From positions 169,973-233,972 of the forward strand of contig NZ_CAJYGQ010000013.1 of assembly GCF_913773635.1 (NCBI RefSeq): a stretch of DNA of 64,000 bases, read 5' to 3'. Source of the stretch: an uncultured Mucilaginibacter sp. Its GTDB lineage: Bacteria > Bacteroidota > Bacteroidia > Sphingobacteriales > Sphingobacteriaceae. Below the pieces are notes generated by a model. It did no database searches and was not told where the DNA came from. It saw nothing but the letters and a program-made list of their open reading frames with translations. Of this stretch, positions 15,367-26,740 are shown piece after piece. Numbering within the stretch: the stretch's first letter is position 1; each line of letters begins with the position of its first letter. Both the position numbers and the translations under genes were made by a program.

Positions 15367-18300
15367 TTAATGATGTTCTTTATCGTCATCCTTTCGGTTT
15401 TGCTCTAACTCGGCAAGTTTCTTTTCACCGTAAGCAAAGTGTGTAATTATGTAAAACAGCACCGGCACTACAAAAACAGCCAGTGAGGTTGCTGCAAGCA
15501 TACCGCCAAACACCGTCCAACCTATGGTTTTACGAGCTTCGGCACCCGCGCCCGATGCAATCATAAGCGGAACTACACCTAATATAAAGGCAAGCGAAGT
15601 CATGATGATTGGCCTTAAACGTAACCTAACGGCTTCTAATACCGATTTTTCTAAACCATGACCTGCATCTAACCTTTCTTTAGCAAACTCCACAATCAGG
15701 ATAGCGTTTTTGGCCGAGAGACCGATGAGCGTAATCAAACCAATTTGGGCGTATACGTTATTGGTAAGTTTTGGCAAAAAGGTTAAGAACAAAATTGCAC
15801 CAAATGCGCCCAGCGGTACGGCAAGCATAACCGAAAACGGTACAGACCAGCTCTCATACAACGCTGCAAGGAACAGGAACACGAAGCCAATTGATAAGGC
15901 AAATATGTAAACGGTTTTTGAACCAGAAAGCATTTCCTCGCGACTTAGACCCGAAAATTCGTAGCCATACCCCTCTGGTAAGTACTGCGCGGCAGTTTCC
16001 TGTAAGGCTTTGATTGCATCACCGCTACTGTAACCCGGTGCAGGGCTACCGTTAATTTCGGCAGAGCGGAATAAGTTGTAATGCGATATAAGCGGTGCGT
16101 TCTCAATAACTTTGTAAGAAGTAACCGTACTAAGCGGCACCATAGTACCAGATGAATTGCGAACAAAGAATTGTCCCAGATTTTGTATGCTGGTACGGTA
16201 AGATGTATCGGCCTGAGCTACCACACGGAAGTTACGACCGTAAATAGTAAAGTCGTTAATGTAGGCACTACCCAAATAGGTCTGCAGAGCATTATTAATG
16301 TCTGAAATCTGCACACCCAGGCGTTTTGCTTTCTCACGGTCAACAGTAAGCTGGTAGGCCGGTGTACGGGCAGTAAAGAAGGAGAACGAACGTGATATCT
16401 CTTTGCGTTGCCCCAGAGCGGCAATAAAGCCTTGCAAGGTTTTCTCAAATGTTTTGATGTCGCCGCCTGCCTGCTTCTCTTCAAATATAAATGAGAAACC
16501 TGCCGTATTACCTAAACCAGGTATTGCTGGCGGTTGAATTACAACTACGCTGGCTTCCTTGTAGCGGGCAAGGCGTTGCTGTAATTTAGCAACTATACCC
16601 GCAGCATCTTCACCGTCGCCTTTACGTTCGGCCCATGGCTTAAGCTGCACGAATACCGTTGCACTGTTTGATTTACTTGCAAAGTTAACTGCGTTCAAAC
16701 CACCCAATGCCGCATAGTGGCCAATGCCCGGTATGCTGTCAATGGTGGCCATCATATTTTTAAGTACGCCAACGGTACGCTCAGTTGATGAACCTTCAGG
16801 CAAATCGTAAGTAACGAAAATACGTCCCTCATCCTCGATAGGTAAAAAGCCTGATGGCTTACCTTTAAACAGGAATACCGTGCCTACTATGATACAAATC
16901 AGCAATATGACTACAAACCGCGAAGCTTTGATACTGCGATGAACGCCATTACCATATTTCTCGGTTACGCGTGCAAACCAGTTGTTGAACTTGAAAAAGA
17001 ACCTGTCGAGCCAGCCTTTTGAATTTTCATCAATTTTGTGAGGCTTAAGCATAATGGTACACAAAGCCGGAGTAAGTGATAGTGCCACAAAAGCCGATAT
17101 AAGCACAGAGATTGCAATGGTGATGGCAAACTGTTGGTACAACCTGCCCACAATACCCGGAACAAAACCCACCGGCACAAACACCGCCGCCAAAATAAGC
17201 GCAATGGCAATTACCGGTGCCGATATATCACGCATGGCGTGTTCTGTAGCTTCCCGAGGCGACATGCCTTCCTCGTCCATGTAGTGCTGCACAGCTTCAA
17301 CCACCACAATGGCATCATCCACCACAATACCAATAGCCAGTACAAAACCAAATAGTGTAAGTGTATTTATAGTGAAGCCTAGTGGTATAAAGAAAATAAA
17401 CGTACCGATAATTGAAACCGGGATAGCCAGTACAGGTATTAAGGTTGCCCTCCAGCTTTGCAGGAACAGGAACACCACCAATACAACCAATGCCAATGCT
17501 TCAACCAAAGTATGGATTACCTCCTCTACCGATACCTTTACCACCGTTACCGATTCAAAAGGTACAATGTAGTCAACATCAGCAGGGAAGGTTTTTTTGA
17601 GCTGCTCCATGGTGGCGTACACGCCCTCGGCAGTCTCGAGTGAGTTACTGTTTGGCGCCTGATATACTAATAGGTATGAAGCACGCTTACCATCAACAAA
17701 TGAGTTACCTGTGTAGTTAAATTTACCTAACTGTACGCGGGCTACATCACGTAAGTGAACTAAGGCACCGGTGTTTGGCTGAGTGCGTACGATAATGTTC
17801 TCGAACTCTTCGGGCTTAACCAAACGGCCTTTGGTAAGTACCGTGTATTCAAATGTTTGGCCTTTAAGTTGTGGCGGCGCTCCTACTGTACCGGCAGCTA
17901 CCTGTACGTTTTGTTCTTGCAGGGCCGCTGTAACCTCGGCCGCGGTCATACCATAAGAGGCTAATTTATCGGGCTTAAGCCAAATACGCATACTGAAATC
18001 ATCGGCACGGGTAAACACGTCACCTACACCCTTGGTACGCAATAAAGCATCCCTGATGAATACGTTTGTGTAGTTATCAATGTAAGTAACATCGTGGGTG
18101 CCCTTAGGCGAGTACATAGCCACAAGCATTAAAATACTAGGGTTACGCTTACGCACCGTCAAACCTAAACGCTGCACTTCCTGCGGTAAAGTTGGTTGAG
18201 CAATACTTACACGGTTTTGTACATCGAGTGCGGCAATGTTAATGTCAGTGCCTACTTCAAAGTTAACCGTCATGCTCATTTGACCATTGCTGGTACTGTT

Positions 18301-18543
18301 ACTTTGAAGGTAGGTCATACCCGGGGTACCGTTCACCTGCACCTCTACAGGGGTAGCAACCGTTTGCTCAACGGTGAGCGCATCAGCACCTGTATAGTTA
18401 CCTGTTACCTGTACCGTTGGCGGTGTTATATCAGGGTATTGCCCTATAGCCAAACTGGTTATAGATAATATACCAACTACCACAATTACTATTGAGATAA
18501 CAATAGCAGTAACCGGTCTTTTTATAAATACATCTGCAATCAT
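15367..18543 (-). CDS. RND multidrug efflux permease, AcrB/HAE1 type
   Basis: A 1058-residue inner-membrane proton/drug antiporter. It has the family N-terminus MIADVFIKRPVTAIVISIVIVVVGILSI, the large periplasmic loop, the TM4 proton-relay motif FGFVLAIGIVVDDAIVVVEAV with the Asp-Asp pair, APVIAIALILAAVFVPVGFVPG, and the second-half motif IGLITLIGLSAKNAILIVEFAKE. Length is standard. It forms a tripartite pump with the adaptor and TolC genes encoded just upstream on the same strand. Substrates are unknown; HAE1 pumps export hydrophobic or amphiphilic compounds. A terminator follows the stop. Confidence 0.95.
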   Translation of the reverse strand: MIADVFIKRPVTAIVISIVIVVVGILSITSLAIGQYPDITPPTVQVTGNYTGADALTVEQTVATPVEVQVNGTPGMTYLQSNSTSNGQMSMTVNFEVGTDINIAALDVQNRVSIAQPTLPQEVQRLGLTVRKRNPSILMLVAMYSPKGTHDVTYIDNYTNVFIRDALLRTKGVGDVFTRADDFSMRIWLKPDKLASYGMTAAEVTAALQEQNVQVAAGTVGAPPQLKGQTFEYTVLTKGRLVKPEEFENIIVRTQPNTGALVHLRDVARVQLGKFNYTGNSFVDGKRASYLLVYQAPNSNSLETAEGVYATMEQLKKTFPADVDYIVPFESVTVVKVSVEEVIHTLVEALALVVLVVFLFLQSWRATLIPVLAIPVSIIGTFIFFIPLGFTINTLTLFGFVLAIGIVVDDAIVVVEAVQHYMDEEGMSPREATEHAMRDISAPVIAIALILAAVFVPVGFVPGIVGRLYQQFAITIAISVLISAFVALSLTPALCTIMLKPHKIDENSKGWLDRFFFKFNNWFARVTEKYGNGVHRSIKASRFVVILLICIIVGTVFLFKGKPSGFLPIEDEGRIFVTYDLPEGSSTERTVGVLKNMMATIDSIPGIGHYAALGGLNAVNFASKSNSATVFVQLKPWAERKGDGEDAAGIVAKLQQRLARYKEASVVVIQPPAIPGLGNTAGFSFIFEEKQAGGDIKTFEKTLQGFIAALGQRKEISRSFSFFTARTPAYQLTVDREKAKRLGVQISDINNALQTYLGSAYINDFTIYGRNFRVVAQADTSYRTSIQNLGQFFVRNSSGTMVPLSTVTSYKVIENAPLISHYNLFRSAEINGSPAPGYSSGDAIKALQETAAQYLPEGYGYEFSGLSREEMLSGSKTVYIFALSIGFVFLFLAALYESWSVPFSVMLAVPLGAFGAILFLTFLPKLTNNVYAQIGLITLIGLSAKNAILIVEFAKERLDAGHGLEKSVLEAVRLRLRPIIMTSLAFILGVVPLMIASGAGAEARKTIGWTVFGGMLAATSLAVFVVPVLFYIITHFAYGEKKLAELEQNRKDDDKEHH

Positions 18544-18678
18544 TGTATAATTATTAACCCAATCGCCCCTATTAACAAGGAGCGGTTTTTGGGATATTCT
18601 CTGTGTTTTAAATAAGGTTGTTAACCCTAATTTGCGTCATTATAAAGCTCTCTGCCTTTGGCAAGGAGTTACATGGAG

Positions 18679-19878
18679 CTATTTCTTTTTCTCCTCGGCC
18701 TTGCCACCACCTGCAGCACCGCCACCCTGGGCTCCTCCGGCAGGTGCACCAGCACCGCCCTGTGCTCCTTGCGCCGGCGGCATTCCAATGGTTATTTTAC
18801 CACCATCACGCAAACGCTGAAAACCTTCGGTTATCACCTTCTGGCCTTCTTTCACACCATCCATTACCACTACATTTTCACCAATACGCGGACCTAAAAT
18901 TATCTTCTGCTGCTTGGCAACAGTATCGGCCTGTAAGAAAACGAAGTACTCTCCCATTTGCTCCGTAACGGCTTTATAAGGTATTTGTACACGCTCGCCC
19001 GATTGGTCATTTAGTACATTAAGTACGCCGCTCATACCATCGCGCAAACTATCTTGCGGATTTGGAAACTGCACCCTTACTTTAACCGAGCCTGTCAAAC
19101 TGTTAACCCCCCTGTCAATAGCATATATGCGACCCTTTTGGTTATACATAGAGCCGGTGCTAAGTTTTAACCTGAAAGTTGAATCAGTAGTATGTTTCTG
19201 CAAATCATAAAAACGATCTACCGACTGTTCATTGATCACGATATCAACGCCAATGGGGTTTTCACTCGATATGGTATTCAATAAGGTAGTCCCCGGTGTT
19301 ACCTGAGCTCCAAGCCTTACCTGTGAAATACCAATTCGACCGGTAAACGGAGCAACAATACGTGAATAAGATAAATTGGTAAGAGCAGTTGATACACCTG
19401 CTTTTGATGATGCTACCTGTGCCTGCGCAGTAGCAAGTGTAGCCACCGCCTGGTCATAAGTTTGGCGCGCAACAGCATCCTGTTTAAGCAGGAATGAGTA
19501 ACGGTCGGCATCTTTTTTTGCACGAACCAGGTTTGCTTCTGAACTGGCTAGACTTGCTTTTGCCTGCTGATATGCGGCTTCGTAATTACGGCGGTCTATT
19601 TCGTAAAGTAACTTACCTTTAGGTACTACTTCACCTTCTTTAAAAAATATTCCGGTAATATAACCCGTAACCTGCGCGCGCAGTTCAACGCTGCTTAAAG
19701 CCGTTACCGTACCCTGATATTGGTCATAATAAACCGAATTTAACCTCTGAGCTTCGGTTACGTTAACTGGTGTTGCAGGCGGCGCAGCAGCCGCTGCACT
19801 CTTATCATCTTTATTTTTGCAGCCCGTCCATAAAAGCAAGGCTAATGGAATGGCTGATAAGGTATATATTGTTTTCAT
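18679..19878 (-). CDS. RND efflux periplasmic adaptor lipoprotein
   Basis: A 399-residue membrane-fusion protein with a lipoprotein signal (LLLWTGC, lipid Cys at about residue 20). It contains the barrel-sandwich hybrid (VELRAQVTGYITGIFFKEGEVVPKGKLLYEID), a coiled-coil hairpin (AAYQQAKASLASSEANLVRAKKDADRY), and the second lipoyl half (IVAPFTGRIGISQVRLGAQVTPGT). The last 35 residues are a Gly/Ala/Gln-rich tail ending in EEKKK, which is unusual for adaptors. It sits between TolC and the permease, 21 nt after the former. Confidence 0.93.
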   Translation of the reverse strand: MKTIYTLSAIPLALLLWTGCKNKDDKSAAAAAPPATPVNVTEAQRLNSVYYDQYQGTVTALSSVELRAQVTGYITGIFFKEGEVVPKGKLLYEIDRRNYEAAYQQAKASLASSEANLVRAKKDADRYSFLLKQDAVARQTYDQAVATLATAQAQVASSKAGVSTALTNLSYSRIVAPFTGRIGISQVRLGAQVTPGTTLLNTISSENPIGVDIVINEQSVDRFYDLQKHTTDSTFRLKLSTGSMYNQKGRIYAIDRGVNSLTGSVKVRVQFPNPQDSLRDGMSGVLNVLNDQSGERVQIPYKAVTEQMGEYFVFLQADTVAKQQKIILGPRIGENVVVMDGVKEGQKVITEGFQRLRDGGKITIGMPPAQGAQGGAGAPAGGAQGGGAAGGGKAEEKKK

Positions 19879-19899
19879 ATAATCAGTTTAGTCTAAAAT

Positions 19900-21342
19900 T
19901 TATCGTACAGGTAAAGTTCCCAGTGCCCGCTGTACATCAACTTTGCTTGATAGCAGCTGGAACAACGCGTTGTAATAATTAAGTGAAGCTGTGCGTAAAT
20001 CAGTTTGCGCAACAATAAGATCAAGGTAAGTTTTAATGCCCTCCCTGTACTGCAGGCTTACAATGTTATATACATCTTTTGCCAGGTCTACGTTTTGGCG
20101 CAAAGTGTTGTAGTTGGTATAGTTGCTTTTGTAGTTTGCGATAGCCTGGGTAAACTCGGTATTTATTGCGTTGCGTGTGTTTTCCAAATCAAGATCTGTA
20201 CGCTTAACCTGCAGGCGTGCCTTGCTCAGGTTTTGCAAGCGTTTGGTTCCCTGAAATATGGGGATAGCAATATTTAATCCTACAAGAGAAGTAGGGAAAG
20301 CGTCTTTATACAATCCGGATAAACTGCTGTTAAAATACAGCAAGTTGTATGAGCCTACTGCCGACAACGAAGGAAGGAAACCATATTTATAATAGCTTAC
20401 CCGCACGTTGTTTAAATTTTTTTGTGTTTCGAGCAAGCTGTACTCAATACGGTTATTTACGTTGAGCACCTGGTTGGTATCAATCAGCGTTTCTCGTTCA
20501 AGGCGTACCGAATCATAAGTAACGGTAAGCGGCCTTTGAGGAGTATATCCCATTAGCTGCTTTAAATAAGCGGTACGACTATTTACTGATTCCTGTAATT
20601 GCTTGCGCGTTGCTAAAGAGTTGTTTAAACCAATGGTAGCTTGCTTAGCATCAATTTTGTCAACCACTCCAGCCTGGTAACGGGCATTGGCATCTTTTAA
20701 ATTGCGCTGTAGGCGGGCAATATCCTGATTGATTATATCAAGCTGACGCTGCGATAGCAATAAATCATAAAATGCTTTACTTACGTTTGATACCACATCA
20801 ATTTTAGCGCTAATGGTATTTTGCTTGTAGTATTGCCTTGAAAATTTTGAAGCTTTTGATGCCTGCAACACATCATTATTGTAAATAACCTGACTGGCTG
20901 ACACGCCAAGGTTTGATACATTATTGGCAATAGCTAATTGCTGACCGCCTACTGCTCCGCCACCTGCGCCTACACCTGTACCGTTGCCGGTACCTCCTGT
21001 TCCGCCGGTACCACCAGTGCCTGTTCCGGCTCCAGTACCACCTGCGCTGGTTCCTGCACCTGTAGATGCAGCGAACGCGTTAAAGCGTTGTAAATAATGT
21101 TGAAAGCTACCTGTTGAATTCACCTGAGGCAGCCAATCAGCCAAACTGATGCGAATATCTTTTTCATTAATTTCTTCATCAATGTTAGCTTGCCTAACTG
21201 CGGGCTGGTTACGTAACGCAAAATCAATACACTGCTCTAAGGTTAGCTTGCTCGCAAGCGTATCTCTTGCTGTTTGCGCCAGTATAAGAGATGGCGCCGC
21301 CAATAAAATTGTGATTAATAAAAGCCGATAAAAATTTTTCAT
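19900..21342 (-). CDS. TolC-family outer-membrane efflux channel
   Basis: A 480-residue TolC-like protein with a signal peptide (to about ILAQ, residue 23) and two long helical repeats of the outer-membrane efflux protein domain (for example LTLEQCIDFALRNQPAVRQANIDEEI and YREGIKTYLDLIVAQTDLRTASLNYYNALFQLLSSKVDVQRALG). Residues about 93-133 are a Gly/Thr-rich low-complexity insert (20941-21066) placed where the first extracellular strand region is expected. First gene of the pump operon; ATG at 21342. Confidence 0.92.
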   Translation of the reverse strand: MKNFYRLLLITILLAAPSLILAQTARDTLASKLTLEQCIDFALRNQPAVRQANIDEEINEKDIRISLADWLPQVNSTGSFQHYLQRFNAFAASTGAGTSAGGTGAGTGTGGTGGTGGTGNGTGVGAGGGAVGGQQLAIANNVSNLGVSASQVIYNNDVLQASKASKFSRQYYKQNTISAKIDVVSNVSKAFYDLLLSQRQLDIINQDIARLQRNLKDANARYQAGVVDKIDAKQATIGLNNSLATRKQLQESVNSRTAYLKQLMGYTPQRPLTVTYDSVRLERETLIDTNQVLNVNNRIEYSLLETQKNLNNVRVSYYKYGFLPSLSAVGSYNLLYFNSSLSGLYKDAFPTSLVGLNIAIPIFQGTKRLQNLSKARLQVKRTDLDLENTRNAINTEFTQAIANYKSNYTNYNTLRQNVDLAKDVYNIVSLQYREGIKTYLDLIVAQTDLRTASLNYYNALFQLLSSKVDVQRALGTLPVR

Positions 21343-21705
21343 AGAATAATGGCACCGTGCTTGTGCAGAACATACAACACGGGCATAAGTTTTATATTAG
21401 AGACTAATTAGAGGAGCGGCAATATTGCACAATAATTAAAGGAAAAAGGTAACCCTAATTGAAATTTTACATTAATGAAGCATTAAGACATTGTATCGTT
21501 TCAAAAATGTAATTTTTTAAAACAATTTTGAAAAGCGTAATACGGATATCTAAAATTTTTGATTACTTTGCCAGATAGATAGCATGGGTTAATGCATACT
21601 ATTAATATTGCCCTAACCCATATCATTAAAAAAATTTACATATCAAGTATAAGTTTTAAGCTTTTTGATTGGTATTTTTACAAAAAATTTAAGCAGGGTT
21701 AATAA
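21343..21705. other. Divergent gap between the efflux and sphingolipid operons
   Basis: A 363-nt A/T-rich stretch between two divergent operons, so it must carry both promoters, but I see no clear TAnnTTTG box; the nearest is TACTTTG near 21563. No gene is supported. Confidence 0.4.
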
Positions 21706-24019
<2,314 letters not shown>

Positions 24020-24023
<4 letters not shown>

Positions 24024-25003
24024 AAGAACGTGTACTGATTACCGGTGCAAGTGGCTTTGTAGGTTATCATTTAGTTGAAGCAGCTTTAAAAGCTAACCTT
24101 GATGTATATGCAGCGGTACGTAAAAGCAGTAAAGTAGATCATTTAAAAGAGTTTGATATACAATACGCTTATACAAACTTTAATGATATTGAAGCTTTAA
24201 GTAAAGAGATTGCAGAAAATCAATATGATTACATCATTCACGCCGCAGGTGTAACTAAAGCAAATTCTGCAGCCGAGTATGATGCAGTTAATACCGGCTA
24301 CGCGGTAAACCTTGCTAAGGCAGCTGTTAAAAGCAACCGTATTAAAAAGTTTGTTTTTGTTAGCAGCTTAGCCGCAGTAGGACCTTTAAATACAACTGAA
24401 GGTTGCCTTACTGAAAACAGCGTGCAAGCGCCGGTTACCGCTTACGGTAACAGCAAAAAACGTGCTGAAGAAGCGTTTAAGCAGATTGAAGGTTTAAATT
24501 ACGTTATATTAAGACCAACTGCTGTATATGGCCCGCGTGATAAGGACATATTGATAGTACTTAAACAATTTGCAGGTGGCTTTGAACCGTACATAGGCCG
24601 TATAGACCAATACTTAAGCTTTATATATGTTAAGGATTTGGCCCAGGCATGTGTTTTGGGATTGACGCATGGACATAACAGCGCTTATTTGCTTTCTGAC
24701 GGAAAACGTTATAACCGTTATGAATTAGCAAATATTACAAAACGCTTACTTAGCGTTAAAACATTTAAAATACATTTGCCGGTGTCTGTAATATGGGTTG
24801 TGGCTGGTATTGCCGAAGGCATAAGCCGCATTACAAAAAAAGCATCAGCCTTAAATGTAGAAAAGCTTAATGAGCTGACTGCAGTAAGCTGGATTTGTAG
24901 CATTGATAAAGCACAGCAGGAATTGAATTTTGCACCGCAGTATGATCTTGAGCGGGGATTAGCCGAAACGCTTTCCTGGTATAAAGAAAATAAGTGGTTA
25001 TAA
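24020..25003 (+). CDS. NAD(P)-dependent epimerase-like reductase, candidate 3-oxo-sphingolipid reductase
   Basis: A 327-residue extended SDR: the Rossmann motif is GASGFVGYHLVEAAL near the N-terminus, the catalytic Tyr-x-x-x-Lys is YGNSKKRAE, and RPTAVYGPRD follows. A weak hydrophobic segment (HLPVSVIWVVAGIAEGI) may attach it to the membrane. In the Caulobacter sphingolipid operon the homologous position is held by CerR, which reduces the 3-oxo group. Third gene of the spt operon with a 4-nt overlap; the operon then ends in a hairpin. Confidence 0.78.
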
Positions 25004-25009
25004 TATAAA

Positions 25010-25068
25010 ATCCCTTATCGTTTCGATAAGGGATATAATTTTACTTAATTACGAAATCGATTAAGTAA
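25010..25068 (+). terminator. Two tandem hairpins after the spt operon
   Basis: ATCCCTTATCG (25010-25020) pairs perfectly with CGATAAGGGAT (25024-25034) over a 3-nt loop, followed by ATAATTTT. A second stem, TTACTTAAT (25041-25049) with ATTAAGTAA (25060-25068), follows. The first is a likely terminator; the pair could also modulate read-through into the inositol phosphate synthase gene. Confidence 0.6.
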
Positions 25069-25160
25069 ATAAATTTTGACTTTTGCTTGCAATTGTCATA
25101 CTTACAATAAGTATAAACAGCTACGGCTTTTTATTATATTAAATACAATAGAAAAAAAAG

Positions 25161-26483
25161 ATGGAAAACAACGTTAAACCTGCAAATGGCAAGCTAGGTA
25201 TACTGATTCCGGGATTAGGTGCAGTAGCTACTACGCTTATTGCCGGTGTTGAAGCAGTAAACAAAGGCTTATCTAAACCAATTGGCGCCCTTACACAAAT
25301 GGGTAACATCCGCCTTGGTAAAAGAACTGAAAATCGCTATCCGAAAATTAAAGAATTTGTTCCGCTGGCCAACCTTACAGACATTGTTTGGGGTGGTTGG
25401 GACGTATACTCAGATAACGTTTACGAAGCTGCTGTTAATGCTGAGGTATTAGAAAGAAGCTTACTTGACTCGGTTAAAGCTGAGTTAGAGTCGGTTAAAC
25501 CCATGACTGCTGCTTTTGATAAAAACTATGCTAAAAACTTAGACGGTACTCATGTAAAAACAGGTACTCGTTTAGATATGGCCAATGAGCTAATGGAAGA
25601 TATTAAAAACTTTCAGGAGCAAAATGGCTTGGATCGCGTAGTTGTTTTATGGTGTGGTTCTACCGAGGTTTACTTTGAAGAGTCACAAGTACACCAAAGC
25701 ATTGTTGCATTTGAGCAAGGTTTAGCTAATGATGATAAACTGATTGCACCAAGCATGCTTTACGCGTACGCGGCATTAAAATTAGGCATCCCATTTGTTA
25801 ACGGCGCTCCTAACTTAACTGTTGATATCCCTGCTTTGGTTGAGTTAGCAAAATACACTGAAACTCCGATTGCCGGTAAAGACTTTAAAACAGGTCAAAC
25901 TTTAATGAAAACTATAGTTGCGCCTGGTTTAGCAGCACGTGCTTTAGGCGTTAACGGTTGGTTCTCTACCAATATTTTAGGTAACCGCGATGGTTATGTA
26001 TTAGACGATCCCGATAACTTCAAAACTAAAGAAGTATCTAAACTGAGCGTTCTTGAAGAAATTTTCAAGCCGGAGATTAACCAAGATTTGTATGGCGATA
26101 TGTATCACAAAGTACGTATCAACTACTATCCTCCTCACGGCGATGCAAAAGAAAGCTGGGATAATATTGACATTTTTGGTTGGTTAGGCTACAAAATGCA
26201 AATTAAAATCAACTTCCTTTGCCGCGACTCAATTTTGGCAGCACCTGTTGCGCTTGACTTAGCTTTATTTAGCGATTTGGCTAAACGTGCAGGTATGAGT
26301 GGTGTTCAAGAGTGGCTGTCATTCTATCTTAAATCGCCGCAAACTGCACCGGGCTTAGCTCCTGAGCATGATATATTTAAACAGTTAACCAAGTTGCAAA
26401 ACACCCTGCGCCACATGATGGGCGAAGACTTAATTACACATTTAGGTCTTGATTATTATCAGGATGTAGTTGACGCTATGTAA
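25161..26483 (+). CDS. ino1: Myo-inositol-1-phosphate synthase
   Basis: A 440-residue enzyme that converts glucose-6-phosphate to inositol-1-phosphate with NAD. Marks: GKLGILIPGLGAVATTLIAGVEA (NAD loop), VWGGWDVYSDNVYEAA, VVLWCGSTEVY, GIPFVNGAPNLTVDIPALVELA, GKDFKTGQTLMKTIVAPGLAARALGVNGWFSTNILGNRDGYVLDDPDNFKTKE with the substrate-binding lysines, and CRDSILAAPVALDLALF. In Bacteroidota this enzyme supplies inositol for inositol (sphingo)lipids. Its place directly after the sphingolipid operon on the same strand supports that role. Confidence 0.93.
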   Translation: MENNVKPANGKLGILIPGLGAVATTLIAGVEAVNKGLSKPIGALTQMGNIRLGKRTENRYPKIKEFVPLANLTDIVWGGWDVYSDNVYEAAVNAEVLERSLLDSVKAELESVKPMTAAFDKNYAKNLDGTHVKTGTRLDMANELMEDIKNFQEQNGLDRVVVLWCGSTEVYFEESQVHQSIVAFEQGLANDDKLIAPSMLYAYAALKLGIPFVNGAPNLTVDIPALVELAKYTETPIAGKDFKTGQTLMKTIVAPGLAARALGVNGWFSTNILGNRDGYVLDDPDNFKTKEVSKLSVLEEIFKPEINQDLYGDMYHKVRINYYPPHGDAKESWDNIDIFGWLGYKMQIKINFLCRDSILAAPVALDLALFSDLAKRAGMSGVQEWLSFYLKSPQTAPGLAPEHDIFKQLTKLQNTLRHMMGEDLITHLGLDYYQDVVDAM

Positions 26484-26504
26484 AATTCCCTAAACCTTAT
26501 CACA

Positions 26505-26540
26505 CCCTAAGGCTGCCTTAAAAGGGCAGCCTTTTTTATT
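26505..26540 (+). terminator. Terminator of ino1
   Basis: AAGGCTGCC (26509-26517) pairs with GGCAGCCTT (26525-26533), followed by TTTTTT. Confidence 0.85.
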
Positions 26541-26690
26541 GTATCAATATTAGCTTATGAATTTTTAGTTGGTTTCAACGCTATCCAATTATTCTATTGA
26601 ATTGATTTCAATATTTGAACTGCTCATATTAAGCTGTTTTTTTCAAACATGAAACGGTTTAATAAAATCGGACGCAAAAAACCAATGCCA

Positions 26691-26722
26691 TAAAAAAAAG
26701 CCGCCTTTAGAAGGCTGCTCTC
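26691..26722 (-). terminator. Terminator of the KAS II gene
   Basis: A stem with one mismatch (AGCCGCCTT against AAGGCTGCT) is followed on the minus strand by TTTTTTTT. Confidence 0.7.
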
Positions 26723-26740
26723 CACTGTACATTTCAATAG

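Noticed and set aside
18618..18968. A plus-strand frame of 116 codons opposite the adaptor gene
   Set aside because: It is the shadow of the adaptor coding sequence, with biased composition caused by the Gly-rich tail.
20941..21066. A repeat array in the Gly-rich part of the TolC gene that could be mistaken for a CRISPR or minisatellite
   Set aside because: Units are short, unequal and in frame with the protein; there are no spacers.
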